From an uncultured Phascolarctobacterium sp. (GTDB taxonomy: Bacteria > Bacillota > Negativicutes > Acidaminococcales > Acidaminococcaceae), in assembly GCA_900541915.1 (NCBI GenBank), contig UQLS01000005.1:1-64000 (forward strand): DNA of 64,000 bases, given 5' to 3'. A program made the position numbers and the translations under genes. Below the pieces are notes generated by a model. That model was not told the DNA's origin, did no database searches, and saw nothing but the letters and a program-made list of their open reading frames with translations. How positions within the stretch are numbered: the first letter of the stretch is position 1; the number at the start of each line of letters is the position of its first letter. Positions 23,327 to 30,704 of the stretch are shown one piece after another.

Positions 23327-24256
23327 TTATTCGATAAAGCCGGGAGTGGACAGATAACGCTCGCCGCCGTCCGGCAAAAGTACAACGATATTTTTACCGG
23401 CGTATTCTGCGCGGCGTGCCAGCTGCAGTGCGCCGCAGAGAGCTGCGCCGGAAGAAATGCCTACCAGAAGTCCTTCGCATGCTGCCAGCTGACGGCAGGC
23501 TGCATAGGCACTGTCTGCATCAATATCGAGTATTTCATCAGCAATAGCAGCGTCGAAATTAGCAGGAACAAAGTTAGCACCAATGCCCTGTAATTTGTGG
23601 GGAGCGGCAGGTTTGCCGTTAAGTACGGGAGAATCAGCAGGCTCTACAGCTGCTATATGTATCTGCGGGTTTTGTTCTTTCAGATAACGTCCTGTACCGG
23701 AAAGGGTGCCGCCAGTGCCGACTCCGGCAACAAAAGCCGCAATCTGGCTTTCTGTGTCGCGCCAGATTTCTGGCCCGGTGGTACGGTAATGAGCGGCAGG
23801 ATTATTTGGATTATCAAACTGACCGGGGATAAAGGAGTTTTCAATCTGCGCAGCCAATTCGCTGGCTTTATCGACAGCACCCTGCATGCCAAGTTTGCCG
23901 GGCGTAAGTACGAGTTGTGCACCGTAGGCTTTCAGCAGGCTGCGTCTTTCCTGACTCATGGTATCAGGCATGGTGAGGATTACTTTATAGCCTTTCACGG
24001 CAGCTACAGCAGCCAGGCCGATACCGGTATTGCCGCTGGTAGGTTCAATGATAGTGCTGCCGGGATGTAATTTTCCTTCTGCTTCTGCTGCTTCAATCAT
24101 GGACAGAGCGATGCGGTCTTTGGCGCTGCCGGCAGGATTGAAGTATTCCAGCTTAGCCAGCAGCTTGCATTGAAGCTGTAAATGTTTGCCCAGATTATTG
24201 AGTGCAAGCAATGGTGTATTGCCAATTAAATCTGTGAGTTTTTCTGCTTTGGTCAT
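23327..24256 (-). CDS. cysK: Cysteine synthase A (O-acetylserine sulfhydrylase)
   Basis: This 309-residue PLP enzyme makes cysteine from O-acetylserine and sulfide. The PLP lysine is in FNPAGSAKDRIALSM, the substrate loop is EPTSGNTGIGLA, GVGTGGTLSGTGRYLK binds phosphate, and VGISSGAAL is C-terminal. Size is normal. It follows an Rrf2-family regulator gene by 23 bp on the same strand, the common Firmicute pairing for sulfur control. Confidence 0.93.
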   Translation of the reverse strand: MTKAEKLTDLIGNTPLLALNNLGKHLQLQCKLLAKLEYFNPAGSAKDRIALSMIEAAEAEGKLHPGSTIIEPTSGNTGIGLAAVAAVKGYKVILTMPDTMSQERRSLLKAYGAQLVLTPGKLGMQGAVDKASELAAQIENSFIPGQFDNPNNPAAHYRTTGPEIWRDTESQIAAFVAGVGTGGTLSGTGRYLKEQNPQIHIAAVEPADSPVLNGKPAAPHKLQGIGANFVPANFDAAIADEILDIDADSAYAACRQLAACEGLLVGISSGAALCGALQLARRAEYAGKNIVVLLPDGGERYLSTPGFIE

Positions 24257-24279
24257 TTTATCATCTCTTTCATAAACGG

Positions 24280-24699
24280 TCAGCGTTGGCGACCGCGATA
24301 TTCGTTAATCATGTCTTCTAAAGTTGTTTTGTCTACAACATCGTTGATGGCTTCCTGCATTCTGCGCCACAGGCCGATAGTAAGACAGGTATCGGTTTTG
24401 TCGCAGCTGCCAGCGCAGTCAAGACAGGCTACAGGAGCAATGCTGCCTTCGGCAAGACGCAGAATTTCGCCAGCTGTGTACTCAGATGGCTTGCGTGCCA
24501 GTCGGTAGCCGCCTTGAGCACCACGGGCACTTTCCACAAAGCCGGCCTTGCTCAAGGTATTGATAATCTGCTCCAAGTATTTATCAGAAATTTCCTGACG
24601 CTGGGCGATGGCTTTTAAGGGAATATATTTCCCGGAATAGTTTAACGACAGGTCAAGCATCAGACGCAGAGCGTAGCGTCCCTTGGTAGATATTTTCAT
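24280..24699 (-). CDS. Rrf2 family transcriptional regulator
   Basis: This 139-residue protein has the winged-helix start MKISTKGRYALRLMLDL, the DNA-recognition SDKYLEQIINTL region, and the GYRLARKPSEYTAGEILR wing. Three or four cysteines in PVACLDCAGSCDKTDTC could hold an Fe-S cluster, as in IscR, although the linked cysK suggests a CymR-like sulfur regulator. It probably controls itself and cysK. A TTGAAT/TAAAAT promoter with 17-bp spacing lies upstream. Confidence 0.88.
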   Translation of the reverse strand: MKISTKGRYALRLMLDLSLNYSGKYIPLKAIAQRQEISDKYLEQIINTLSKAGFVESARGAQGGYRLARKPSEYTAGEILRLAEGSIAPVACLDCAGSCDKTDTCLTIGLWRRMQEAINDVVDKTTLEDMINEYRGRQR

Positions 24700-24729
24700 G
24701 CTGGGATACCGCCTTTCTTCAGTAGATTT

Positions 24730-24758
24730 ATTTTACTATGAGTTCGGTAGGAATTCAA
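24730..24758 (-). promoter_or_regulatory. Promoter of the Rrf2-cysK unit
   Basis: On the minus strand, TTGAAT (24753-24758) and TAAAAT (24730-24735) are spaced 17 bp. Confidence 0.6.
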
Positions 24759-24854
24759 CAGAAAAAGCCTGCTGGCCGGGTGGGCAAAATAATTGGGCAG
24801 GGCGGCGTAATTTATGTTACAATAATCTATATGTATATTTTAGGAGGATGCTGT

Positions 24855-25193
24855 ATGGATCAGAAGAAGCTCAATAAGACTTTTAAATATTATTTGGGTG
24901 TTTTTACTGAAGATAAAGAAATGGCAAAAATTTTAAATAAAGTAACTTTTCAGGATTTATTCAACCCCAAGTTTCTGCAGGAAAACAGTAAATTCACTTC
25001 TATGGATGACATGATTTGGCGCAGCGGTTTCGGTATTGTGAATCTGCTGGAAGTAGAAAATGTTAATCAGGATAAATGGAATGAATATATTGCCGCTAAT
25101 ACAGAATGTACTACCTGGCATGACTTCGGTAAGCTGGCGATGATTGACTGGATGAAAAATAAGCTTGAAGAACTGAAAAAATCTAAGCATTGA
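24855..25193 (+). CDS. Small soluble protein of unknown function
   Basis: This protein of 112 residues is charged and has no signal or membrane segment. It starts MDQKKLNKTFKYYLGVF and has several Trp residues in otherwise alpha-helical sequence. AGGAGG seven bases upstream fixes ATG 24855. I do not recognise a family. It is a single gene bounded by a terminator. Confidence 0.65.
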   Translation: MDQKKLNKTFKYYLGVFTEDKEMAKILNKVTFQDLFNPKFLQENSKFTSMDDMIWRSGFGIVNLLEVENVNQDKWNEYIAANTECTTWHDFGKLAMIDWMKNKLEELKKSKH

Positions 25194-25197
25194 TTGC

Positions 25198-25228
25198 AAT
25201 ACCGAAGCTTTGGCTTCGGTATTTTCTT
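25198..25228 (+). terminator. Terminator after the 112-residue protein gene
   Basis: AATACCGAAGC/GCTTCGGTATT forms an 11-bp stem followed by a T-rich run. Confidence 0.8.
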
Positions 25229-25255
25229 ATTCTGATTTCATAAAGGAGGTAGACT

Positions 25256-26194
25256 ATGGAGATAATCTTACATGCCTTTGATGGTATTCTGACCGTAATG
25301 CTGATGATTGCTACGGGATTTTTTCTCGAAAGGTTAGGATGGTTTAAAGAACAAAGCATTCAGCTGATAGCCAGGTTGGTAACTCAGATTTGTTTGCCTA
25401 CTTACATGCTGACAAATCTGCTGGCTAATTTTAAACATGACCAGCTGCTGAGTATGAGCAGCGGTCTTATTGTGCCGGTTATATCCATGCTGGCAGGTTA
25501 TGTACTGAGTAAACTGATAGCAAATGCAGTGAACATTCCTTTTGGCAGAAGAGGAGTTTTTTCTACCTGTGTATGCTTTTCCAATACTATCTTTATCGGT
25601 CTGCCGCTGGGGATTGCGCTGTTTGGTGATGCAGGGGCTCCCTATGTAATGATTTATTATATGGTTAATACTACGCTGTTTTGGACTTTAGGCGTACATG
25701 AAATTTCTTCTGATGCCGGAAAGCCTTCGCCGCTTTTCAGTAAGGAAACGCTGAAAAGTGTTTTCTCGCTGCCGCTGGCAGGTTTTATCTTAGGCGTGAT
25801 TATGGTACTTTTAGAAATAGATTTACCTAAACCCTTGTTCGATTCCTGCCATTATATCGGCAGTATGACTACGCCGCTGGCAATGCTTTTTATCGGTATT
25901 GCCATGAGCAAGACTCCCTGGAAGGAAATACATTTTGACCGTTATCTGGCCATTGCTATGATAGGGAGATATTTAATCAGTCCGCTATTAGTAATAGTGC
26001 TGCTGCCGTTCTTTAATCTTGATATTATGATGCAGCGCGTGTTTGTCATGATGGCTGCAATGCCTGCCATGACTAATACTGCAATTGTTTCTAAAGCCTA
26101 TGGAGGCGATTATCGTTATGCAGCTATGCTGACAGCGGTAAGTACCTGTCTGGCGGTTATCATGGTACCGTTTTATATGTGGGTAATACATTAA
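25256..26194 (+). CDS. AEC family transporter
   Basis: This 312-residue membrane protein has about ten helices in two inverted halves. It has the AEC features GFFLERLGWF and LVTQICLPTYMLTNL in the first half and MAAMPAMTNTAIVSKAYGGD in the second. The auxin-efflux-carrier family includes malate and other carboxylate transporters in anaerobes. The substrate is unknown. The start follows AAGGAGG. Confidence 0.85.
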   Translation: MEIILHAFDGILTVMLMIATGFFLERLGWFKEQSIQLIARLVTQICLPTYMLTNLLANFKHDQLLSMSSGLIVPVISMLAGYVLSKLIANAVNIPFGRRGVFSTCVCFSNTIFIGLPLGIALFGDAGAPYVMIYYMVNTTLFWTLGVHEISSDAGKPSPLFSKETLKSVFSLPLAGFILGVIMVLLEIDLPKPLFDSCHYIGSMTTPLAMLFIGIAMSKTPWKEIHFDRYLAIAMIGRYLISPLLVIVLLPFFNLDIMMQRVFVMMAAMPAMTNTAIVSKAYGGDYRYAAMLTAVSTCLAVIMVPFYMWVIH

Positions 26195-26234
26195 ACATAA
26201 ATTTTAAAATACGAACAAAAATTTGCAATAAATA

Positions 26235-26263
26235 TTGACAAAGAATAGCTTTCATCATAAAAT
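26235..26263 (+). promoter_or_regulatory. Promoter of the LysM gene
   Basis: TTGACA (26235-26240) and TAAAAT (26258-26263) are spaced 17 bp. Confidence 0.75.
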
Positions 26264-26271
26264 AAACATAA

Positions 26272-26285
26272 CGAACAGATGTTTT
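26272..26285 (+). promoter_or_regulatory. Candidate LexA (SOS) box
   Basis: CGAAC-AGAT-GTTTT fits the Gram-positive LexA pattern CGAAC-N4-GTTCG, with a perfect left half and a weaker right half. It lies just downstream of the -10. A second CGAAC occurs at about 26212. Confidence 0.5.
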
Positions 26286-26291
26286 AGAAAG

Positions 26292-26594
26292 ATGGTGAAA
26301 AGCGTGAAAAAACTTTTAGCGATTTTCTGTGCTGCTTTCTTTGTTTATACAGCTTTTAATACTCTTTTTGCTGCGGAGCCTGTTTACAGCTATCAGCAGG
26401 TAAAGGTAACCAATGGCGATACTTTATGGATGATTGCCAGCCGTGCTGCTGCTGAAGGACAGGATGTAAGAGAGGTTGTTTGCCATATTTGTGATGCTAA
26501 TGGGCTGACCGATAAAAATATTTATCCGGGACAGGTTTTAAAAGTACCTGTTGCGGTAAAAGCTGCTGATGATTTAATGTTAGCTGCCAGATAA
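26292..26594 (+). CDS. YneA-like membrane-anchored LysM protein (possible SOS division inhibitor)
   Basis: This 100-residue protein has an N-terminal hydrophobic anchor (KKLLAIFCAAFFVYTAF) and one LysM-like domain with GDTLWMIASRAA and NIYPGQVLKVPV. Size and layout equal YneA of Bacillus, the SOS-induced cell-division suppressor. The promoter plus the CGAAC-N4-GTTTT box strengthens that guess. It is not next to lexA here. The ATG at 26292 is used, although GTG at 26304 is possible. Confidence 0.65.
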   Translation: MVKSVKKLLAIFCAAFFVYTAFNTLFAAEPVYSYQQVKVTNGDTLWMIASRAAAEGQDVREVVCHICDANGLTDKNIYPGQVLKVPVAVKAADDLMLAAR

Positions 26595-26667
26595 AAAGGT
26601 TTTATCACTCTGACAGCGAATTATATTATTTAAATAATAAATGATATAACGATAGGAGTGATGAACA

Positions 26668-27099
26668 ATGCAGAACAAAAAATGGATTGCAGCTGCTTTA
26701 ATTTGCGGCTTTATCTTAGGCAGCAGTACTGCACCTGTAAAAGCAGGTATTTTAGGAACTGTAGTTAAAGGCGGAGCGGTAGGCTTATTGGTAGACCAGT
26801 TTGCAGAGCCGCTGAACGATGCGATTAATGCACTGACGGCAAAATACGGCGTCAAGGACGAATATTCTACCAAGGTAGTGCCCATCATTACCGTAGGGGA
26901 CGGAAGCCGTGCCGGAGCAGCTCAGGTATCAGGACCTAAAGAGCAGGTTGATAAATGCAAGGCTGCTTTGCAGATAGAAGCGTCATTTTTTAATAGTTTC
27001 CGTGCTACAGTACTGGTGCCGATAGATAAGGTATCGGTTACTGATGTTAATAGAGTGCAGGGCGTAGGCGTTGCGGCTTCTATTGATGTGAAAATTTAA
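26668..27099 (+). CDS. Small exported protein of unknown function
   Basis: This 143-residue protein has a signal peptide (KKWIAAALICGFILGSSTAPVKA). A glycine-rich hydrophobic segment follows (GILGTVVKGGAVGLLVDQF), then a compact domain with VVPIITVGDGSRAGAAQVSGP. The family is not recognised. The start is preceded by TAGGAGTG. It stands alone before a bidirectional terminator. Confidence 0.65.
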   Translation: MQNKKWIAAALICGFILGSSTAPVKAGILGTVVKGGAVGLLVDQFAEPLNDAINALTAKYGVKDEYSTKVVPIITVGDGSRAGAAQVSGPKEQVDKCKAALQIEASFFNSFRATVLVPIDKVSVTDVNRVQGVGVAASIDVKI

Positions 27100-27110
27100 T
27101 ATATAAAGAA

Positions 27111-27138
27111 AAACCGGACTGAAAAGTCCGGTTTTTTA
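27111..27138. terminator. Bidirectional terminator
   Basis: AAACCGGACT/AGTCCGGTTT forms a 10-bp stem around GAAA, with A-rich left and T-rich right flanks. Confidence 0.85.
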
Positions 27139-27336
27139 TCTGTATTTATTTTTATGTTTATTACGTTTCTTTTCTGCTTCTGCTTCCTGTGCTTTATATT
27201 CCTGATAAATATACAGGCCGGATAAGGGAATACCGGCACCGAAGAAGCCAATCCAGCGATTGCCGAGGAAATATTCGGCAGCAATACCGGCGATAACTAC
27301 GCCGATTACTATTTTTAACATACTCATTTTCATCAT
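27136..27336 (-). CDS. Small membrane protein, unknown
   Basis: This 66-residue protein has two hydrophobic segments (LKIVIGVVIAGIAAEYFLG and WIGFFGAGIPLSGLYIY) and a strongly basic, helical C-terminal tail rich in Lys and Glu, so it should be an inner-membrane protein with a cytosolic tail. GGAGG six bases before ATG 27336 fixes the start. It lies 16 bp after gluQ on the same strand. Confidence 0.6.
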   Translation of the reverse strand: MMKMSMLKIVIGVVIAGIAAEYFLGNRWIGFFGAGIPLSGLYIYQEYKAQEAEAEKKRNKHKNKYR

Positions 27337-27352
27337 AACATACCTCCGAAGA

Positions 27353-28312
27353 TTATATTTTTGGCAGCTGTGCAGGTACAGCAATATTATTTAGGGGAAT
27401 TTTAGCAGCATCAAATATTTTGAGCAGCTCTGCAGCTGCAATAGGTTCCGGCTTAGGCAGCTGACCGGCAAGAAAAGCAAGATAGCCGATGATAGGTTCG
27501 GGACTGTCGTATATTTGCTGCAGCGAGTCTAAGTCCAAATCTTTGTCGCGCTTTGCCAGGCGGCGTCCATCGGGAGCTGTCAGCAGGGGGACGTGGAAAA
27601 ATGCAGGCGGTTTCAGTCCCAGCAGCTGATACAGATAAAGCTGTACGGGCGTAGAGCTGAGCAAATCGCAGCCGCGCACTACCTGAGTTACGCCCATCAG
27701 GGCATCGTCTACGGTTACCGCCAGCTGATAAGCATAAATGCCGTCACTGCGCCGGATAATGAAATCACCGCTGTCACAGGCTAAATTATACTGACAGAGA
27801 CCGTAATGACCATCGTGAAAACTGATACTGCGGTCAGGGACACGCAGTCTGTAGGCTGGTTTACGCTTTTGTACTTTTTCCTGCTGCTGTTCCGGTGAGA
27901 GATGGCGGCAGGCACCGCTGTAAATAACGCGTCCGTCGCTTAAATGGGGTGCTTCTGCTGCATGCAGCTCAGCGCGGCTGCAGAAGCAGGGATAAACCAG
28001 ATTTTGTTTTTCCAGCTCGTGAAAATATTCTGCGTAGATTTCCGAGCGTGCGCTTTGAAAAAAGCTTTCACTGTCTGCATTGCAGTAAGCGCCTTCATCC
28101 CAGTATAATCCAAGCCATTCCAGGTCACGCGCCAATAGGTCGGCATTCTGCCTGGGGCAGCGTACATTGTCAAGGTCTTCTATACGCAGAACAATACGTC
28201 CGTCGGCTGATTTTGCCTGCAGCCAGGCCAGCAGGCTGCAGAAGATATTGCCTAAATGGATGCGTCCGCTGGGAGTAGGAGCAAAGCGGCCGCAGATAGC
28301 AGATTCTGTCAT
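27353..28312 (-). CDS. gluQ: Glutamyl-Q tRNA(Asp) synthetase (GluQRS)
   Basis: This 319-residue class-I synthetase-like enzyme glutamylates queuosine at position 34 of tRNA-Asp. It has the HIGH-like motif FAPTPSGRIHLGN, the zinc site CFCSRAELHAAEAP...C, and the KMSKS-like RRLAKRDKDLDL. It lacks the anticodon-binding domain of GluRS, as its length shows. The ORF ends just before the small membrane protein gene. Confidence 0.9.
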   Translation of the reverse strand: MTESAICGRFAPTPSGRIHLGNIFCSLLAWLQAKSADGRIVLRIEDLDNVRCPRQNADLLARDLEWLGLYWDEGAYCNADSESFFQSARSEIYAEYFHELEKQNLVYPCFCSRAELHAAEAPHLSDGRVIYSGACRHLSPEQQQEKVQKRKPAYRLRVPDRSISFHDGHYGLCQYNLACDSGDFIIRRSDGIYAYQLAVTVDDALMGVTQVVRGCDLLSSTPVQLYLYQLLGLKPPAFFHVPLLTAPDGRRLAKRDKDLDLDSLQQIYDSPEPIIGYLAFLAGQLPKPEPIAAAELLKIFDAAKIPLNNIAVPAQLPKI

Positions 28313-28455
28313 TATTTATCCATCCTTTATATCTTTTTATTGTATCATTATGTGGCTGATTTGCAAAATATTTGCAAAAAGAATTTTCACGGCAGGATTA
28401 ACTTTCAGATGAAACGAATACATGGAGCAAAGATGTATGAAAAGAGGTGGACTAT

Positions 28456-29589
28456 ATGACTGCTGATAAATTTTATGAACTTGATATGGACTGGGAAGCT
28501 GAGAAGATTTGCCGTTGGGGAGCTGCCAGAGCCGGTGTAATCGTGGTAGCGCCGCTGGTAGGGACAATGGCTTTAATGGCTAATGAAGTATATATGATTA
28601 TCAGACTGGGAGAGCTGCGCGGCGTAAAACTGGATGAAAGTGCTGTTATGGGTCTGTTAGGCTCATTAGGAGCAACCTTTGTCGGACAGACTTTGACTAC
28701 GCTTATTCCTTTTGCTCCGGTGCAGATACCAGTAGGTATTTCTGTTACCTATGCTGTAGGACGTGTTGCTAATGCCTGGCTTAAAGCAGGCCGTCCGGAA
28801 GATATAGCTTCCTTCCGCGACCTGTATGAGGAAGCACGTAAGGAAGGACTTGATCATCTTGACGACTTTAAAAATATGGATTGTAAGGATGAGCCGTTAG
28901 GTGATGAAAGTAAGCGCTTTGAACTGCAGCCGGAAAAGCTGCTGCAGAAGGTACTGGCAGGTGCCGATGCTGCTGAAAAAGCTTTAAGCGATGGCTGGCA
29001 GAATATCAATGAACGGTTTGTACGTCCTTTTGCTGCTAAGACTGATATCTGGCTTACTGCTCAGCGCTGGCAGCAGCTTAAAGAAGGCAGGCTTGTTATT
29101 CCGTACAGTGAGCTGACTGCTTATCTGAATAAGGCACTGGCAAAAAATGAGTGGGAAATATTGGAACTGAATTATCAGGAGTCTGAATGCTTTCGTATTT
29201 CATTGCGTCAGCCGGAATATGGCGTAATAAATGCTGTCTTTGCCGTGGCAGACTGTAAAATAAACAGCAGTCAGGCAGCTGCTGAGCTGGAGCTGCGTGA
29301 TTTTGCTGTTTCTGAGAATAAATTTGCGGAAGTGGCACTGGATATACTTGGCAGCAAGGTCATTTTGTCTCTGGTAGACTTTTTATTTGCCAGCATTGAT
29401 ATTCCTGGTGATAAGGTAGATACAGTCTATGCTCAGCGCAGATTGAAAGTAGATTTTTATAAAGCGCTGCAGAGCAGCAGATTTGCCGAGATGACGCTGA
29501 TGAATAAGCCGCTCTTGGAATATGTACAGCTGCAGCAGGTTATACCGACTGCTGAAGGACTGCTGCTTGATATTACGTTTAAGGGCTGA
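28456..29589 (+). CDS. DUF697-like membrane protein, unknown
   Basis: This 377-residue protein has two glycine-rich hydrophobic stretches near the N terminus (GVIVVAPLVGTMALMANEVYMIIRLG and VMGLLGSLGATFVGQTLTTLIPF). This is the pattern of DUF697/YcjF-type proteins often linked to small GTPases or polymer-like membrane proteins. The rest is soluble and of unknown type. AGGTGG five bases before ATG 28456 fixes the start; a GTG at 28447 falls in the ribosome site. It is a single-gene unit. Confidence 0.6.
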   Translation: MTADKFYELDMDWEAEKICRWGAARAGVIVVAPLVGTMALMANEVYMIIRLGELRGVKLDESAVMGLLGSLGATFVGQTLTTLIPFAPVQIPVGISVTYAVGRVANAWLKAGRPEDIASFRDLYEEARKEGLDHLDDFKNMDCKDEPLGDESKRFELQPEKLLQKVLAGADAAEKALSDGWQNINERFVRPFAAKTDIWLTAQRWQQLKEGRLVIPYSELTAYLNKALAKNEWEILELNYQESECFRISLRQPEYGVINAVFAVADCKINSSQAAAELELRDFAVSENKFAEVALDILGSKVILSLVDFLFASIDIPGDKVDTVYAQRRLKVDFYKALQSSRFAEMTLMNKPLLEYVQLQQVIPTAEGLLLDITFKG

Positions 29590-29613
29590 AAAGTATAAAA
29601 TTTTAAAGTAAAA

Positions 29614-29650
29614 AGAAGGCTTGCAGAGTGCAAGTCTTCTTTGCTTTTTA
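29614..29650 (+). terminator. Terminator after the DUF697-like gene
   Basis: AGAAGGCTTGCA pairs with TGCAAGTCTTCT, with one G-T pair, followed by T-rich sequence. Confidence 0.8.
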
Positions 29651-29727
29651 AGATATTTCGTTGTAAAATAATATAATATACAAATAATTATACTGGGCTT
29701 ATTATAATGTTTTTAAGGAGGATTTTT

Positions 29728-30687
29728 GTGAAGCATAAAACTTCTGCCATGGTCGAATCCGGTATCCTGGCTGCTGTTGCTATCGTAATGGCGCTGGTTA
29801 GTATGTATGTACCGGTACTCGGCGCTTTTGTAAACTTTGTCTGGCCGCTGCCCATCATTATCTGCGGCATGCGCAACGGCTTTAAATGGAGCCTGATGAG
29901 TCTGATGGTAGCCGGTATTATCATCGGTATTATTATCAGCCCGCTGCAGGCCTTCTTCCTTCTTGCTATCTTTGGTTTGCTGGGCTTGGTAATCGGTGAA
30001 TGTATGCGCAGGCATATGGAACCGCTGAAGCTGATGCTGTACGGCAGCGTAGGTGCAGTTGCCGCGCTGGTAATCAATATCGCGTTAAGCTTTTGGCTGC
30101 TGGGCATCAATCCTGTGGAAATGATGTTTTCTTCCTTTGCGCAGAGTCTGAGTGAACTGGAGGCTTATTACCGTTCCAGCGGTATGTCGGAAGCAGAAAT
30201 ACGTCAGGTGGTAGATGGCTACAGCGAGATGCTGAAAATGATGCGTATCATTATGCCGGGTGCTTTCTTAATCAGCGCGCCGGTGCTGGCTTTTGTCAAC
30301 TATATGGCGGCTAAAAAGATTCTTACCAAGCTGGGTGAATCTTTTGCGGATTTTCCGCCCTTTACTAATCTGCAGGTGCCTGGCTGGATATTATGGCCTT
30401 ATGCATTGTCCCTTTTTGCTGTAACTTATTTTTATCAGAATGATCGTGAAAGCTGGCTTTACAGTTTATCTGTAAATGTACAGACGGTATGCAGTTTTGT
30501 GCTGGTGCTGCAGGGTATCGCGTTATTGTACTGGTTTGTGAAGAGCAAGAATAAGCCGATGTGGTGGGCGAATATTGGTACTATGCTGCTGTTTGTGGTG
30601 CCGATTTTCTCTCAGATTATGGTTTATGTAGGCGCTTTTGATATAGTCTTTGATTTTAGAAAGATAAGACCGCGTCGTCTTAGATAA
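29728..30687 (+). CDS. yybS: YybS-like membrane protein (DUF2232)
   Basis: This 319-residue protein has about eight membrane segments: ESGILAAVAIVMALVSMYVPVLG at the start, repeated GIIIGIIISP-type helices, and a basic C terminus. DUF2232/YybS proteins precede gdpP in many Firmicutes, and their function is unresolved. GTG 29728 is chosen because AAGGAGG lies 6 bases before it; the ATG at 29707 lies upstream of that site. First gene of yybS-gdpP-rplI-dnaB. Confidence 0.85.
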   Translation: MKHKTSAMVESGILAAVAIVMALVSMYVPVLGAFVNFVWPLPIIICGMRNGFKWSLMSLMVAGIIIGIIISPLQAFFLLAIFGLLGLVIGECMRRHMEPLKLMLYGSVGAVAALVINIALSFWLLGINPVEMMFSSFAQSLSELEAYYRSSGMSEAEIRQVVDGYSEMLKMMRIIMPGAFLISAPVLAFVNYMAAKKILTKLGESFADFPPFTNLQVPGWILWPYALSLFAVTYFYQNDRESWLYSLSVNVQTVCSFVLVLQGIALLYWFVKSKNKPMWWANIGTMLLFVVPIFSQIMVYVGAFDIVFDFRKIRPRRLR

Positions 30688-30704
30688 GAACGGTGGTGAA
30701 CATT

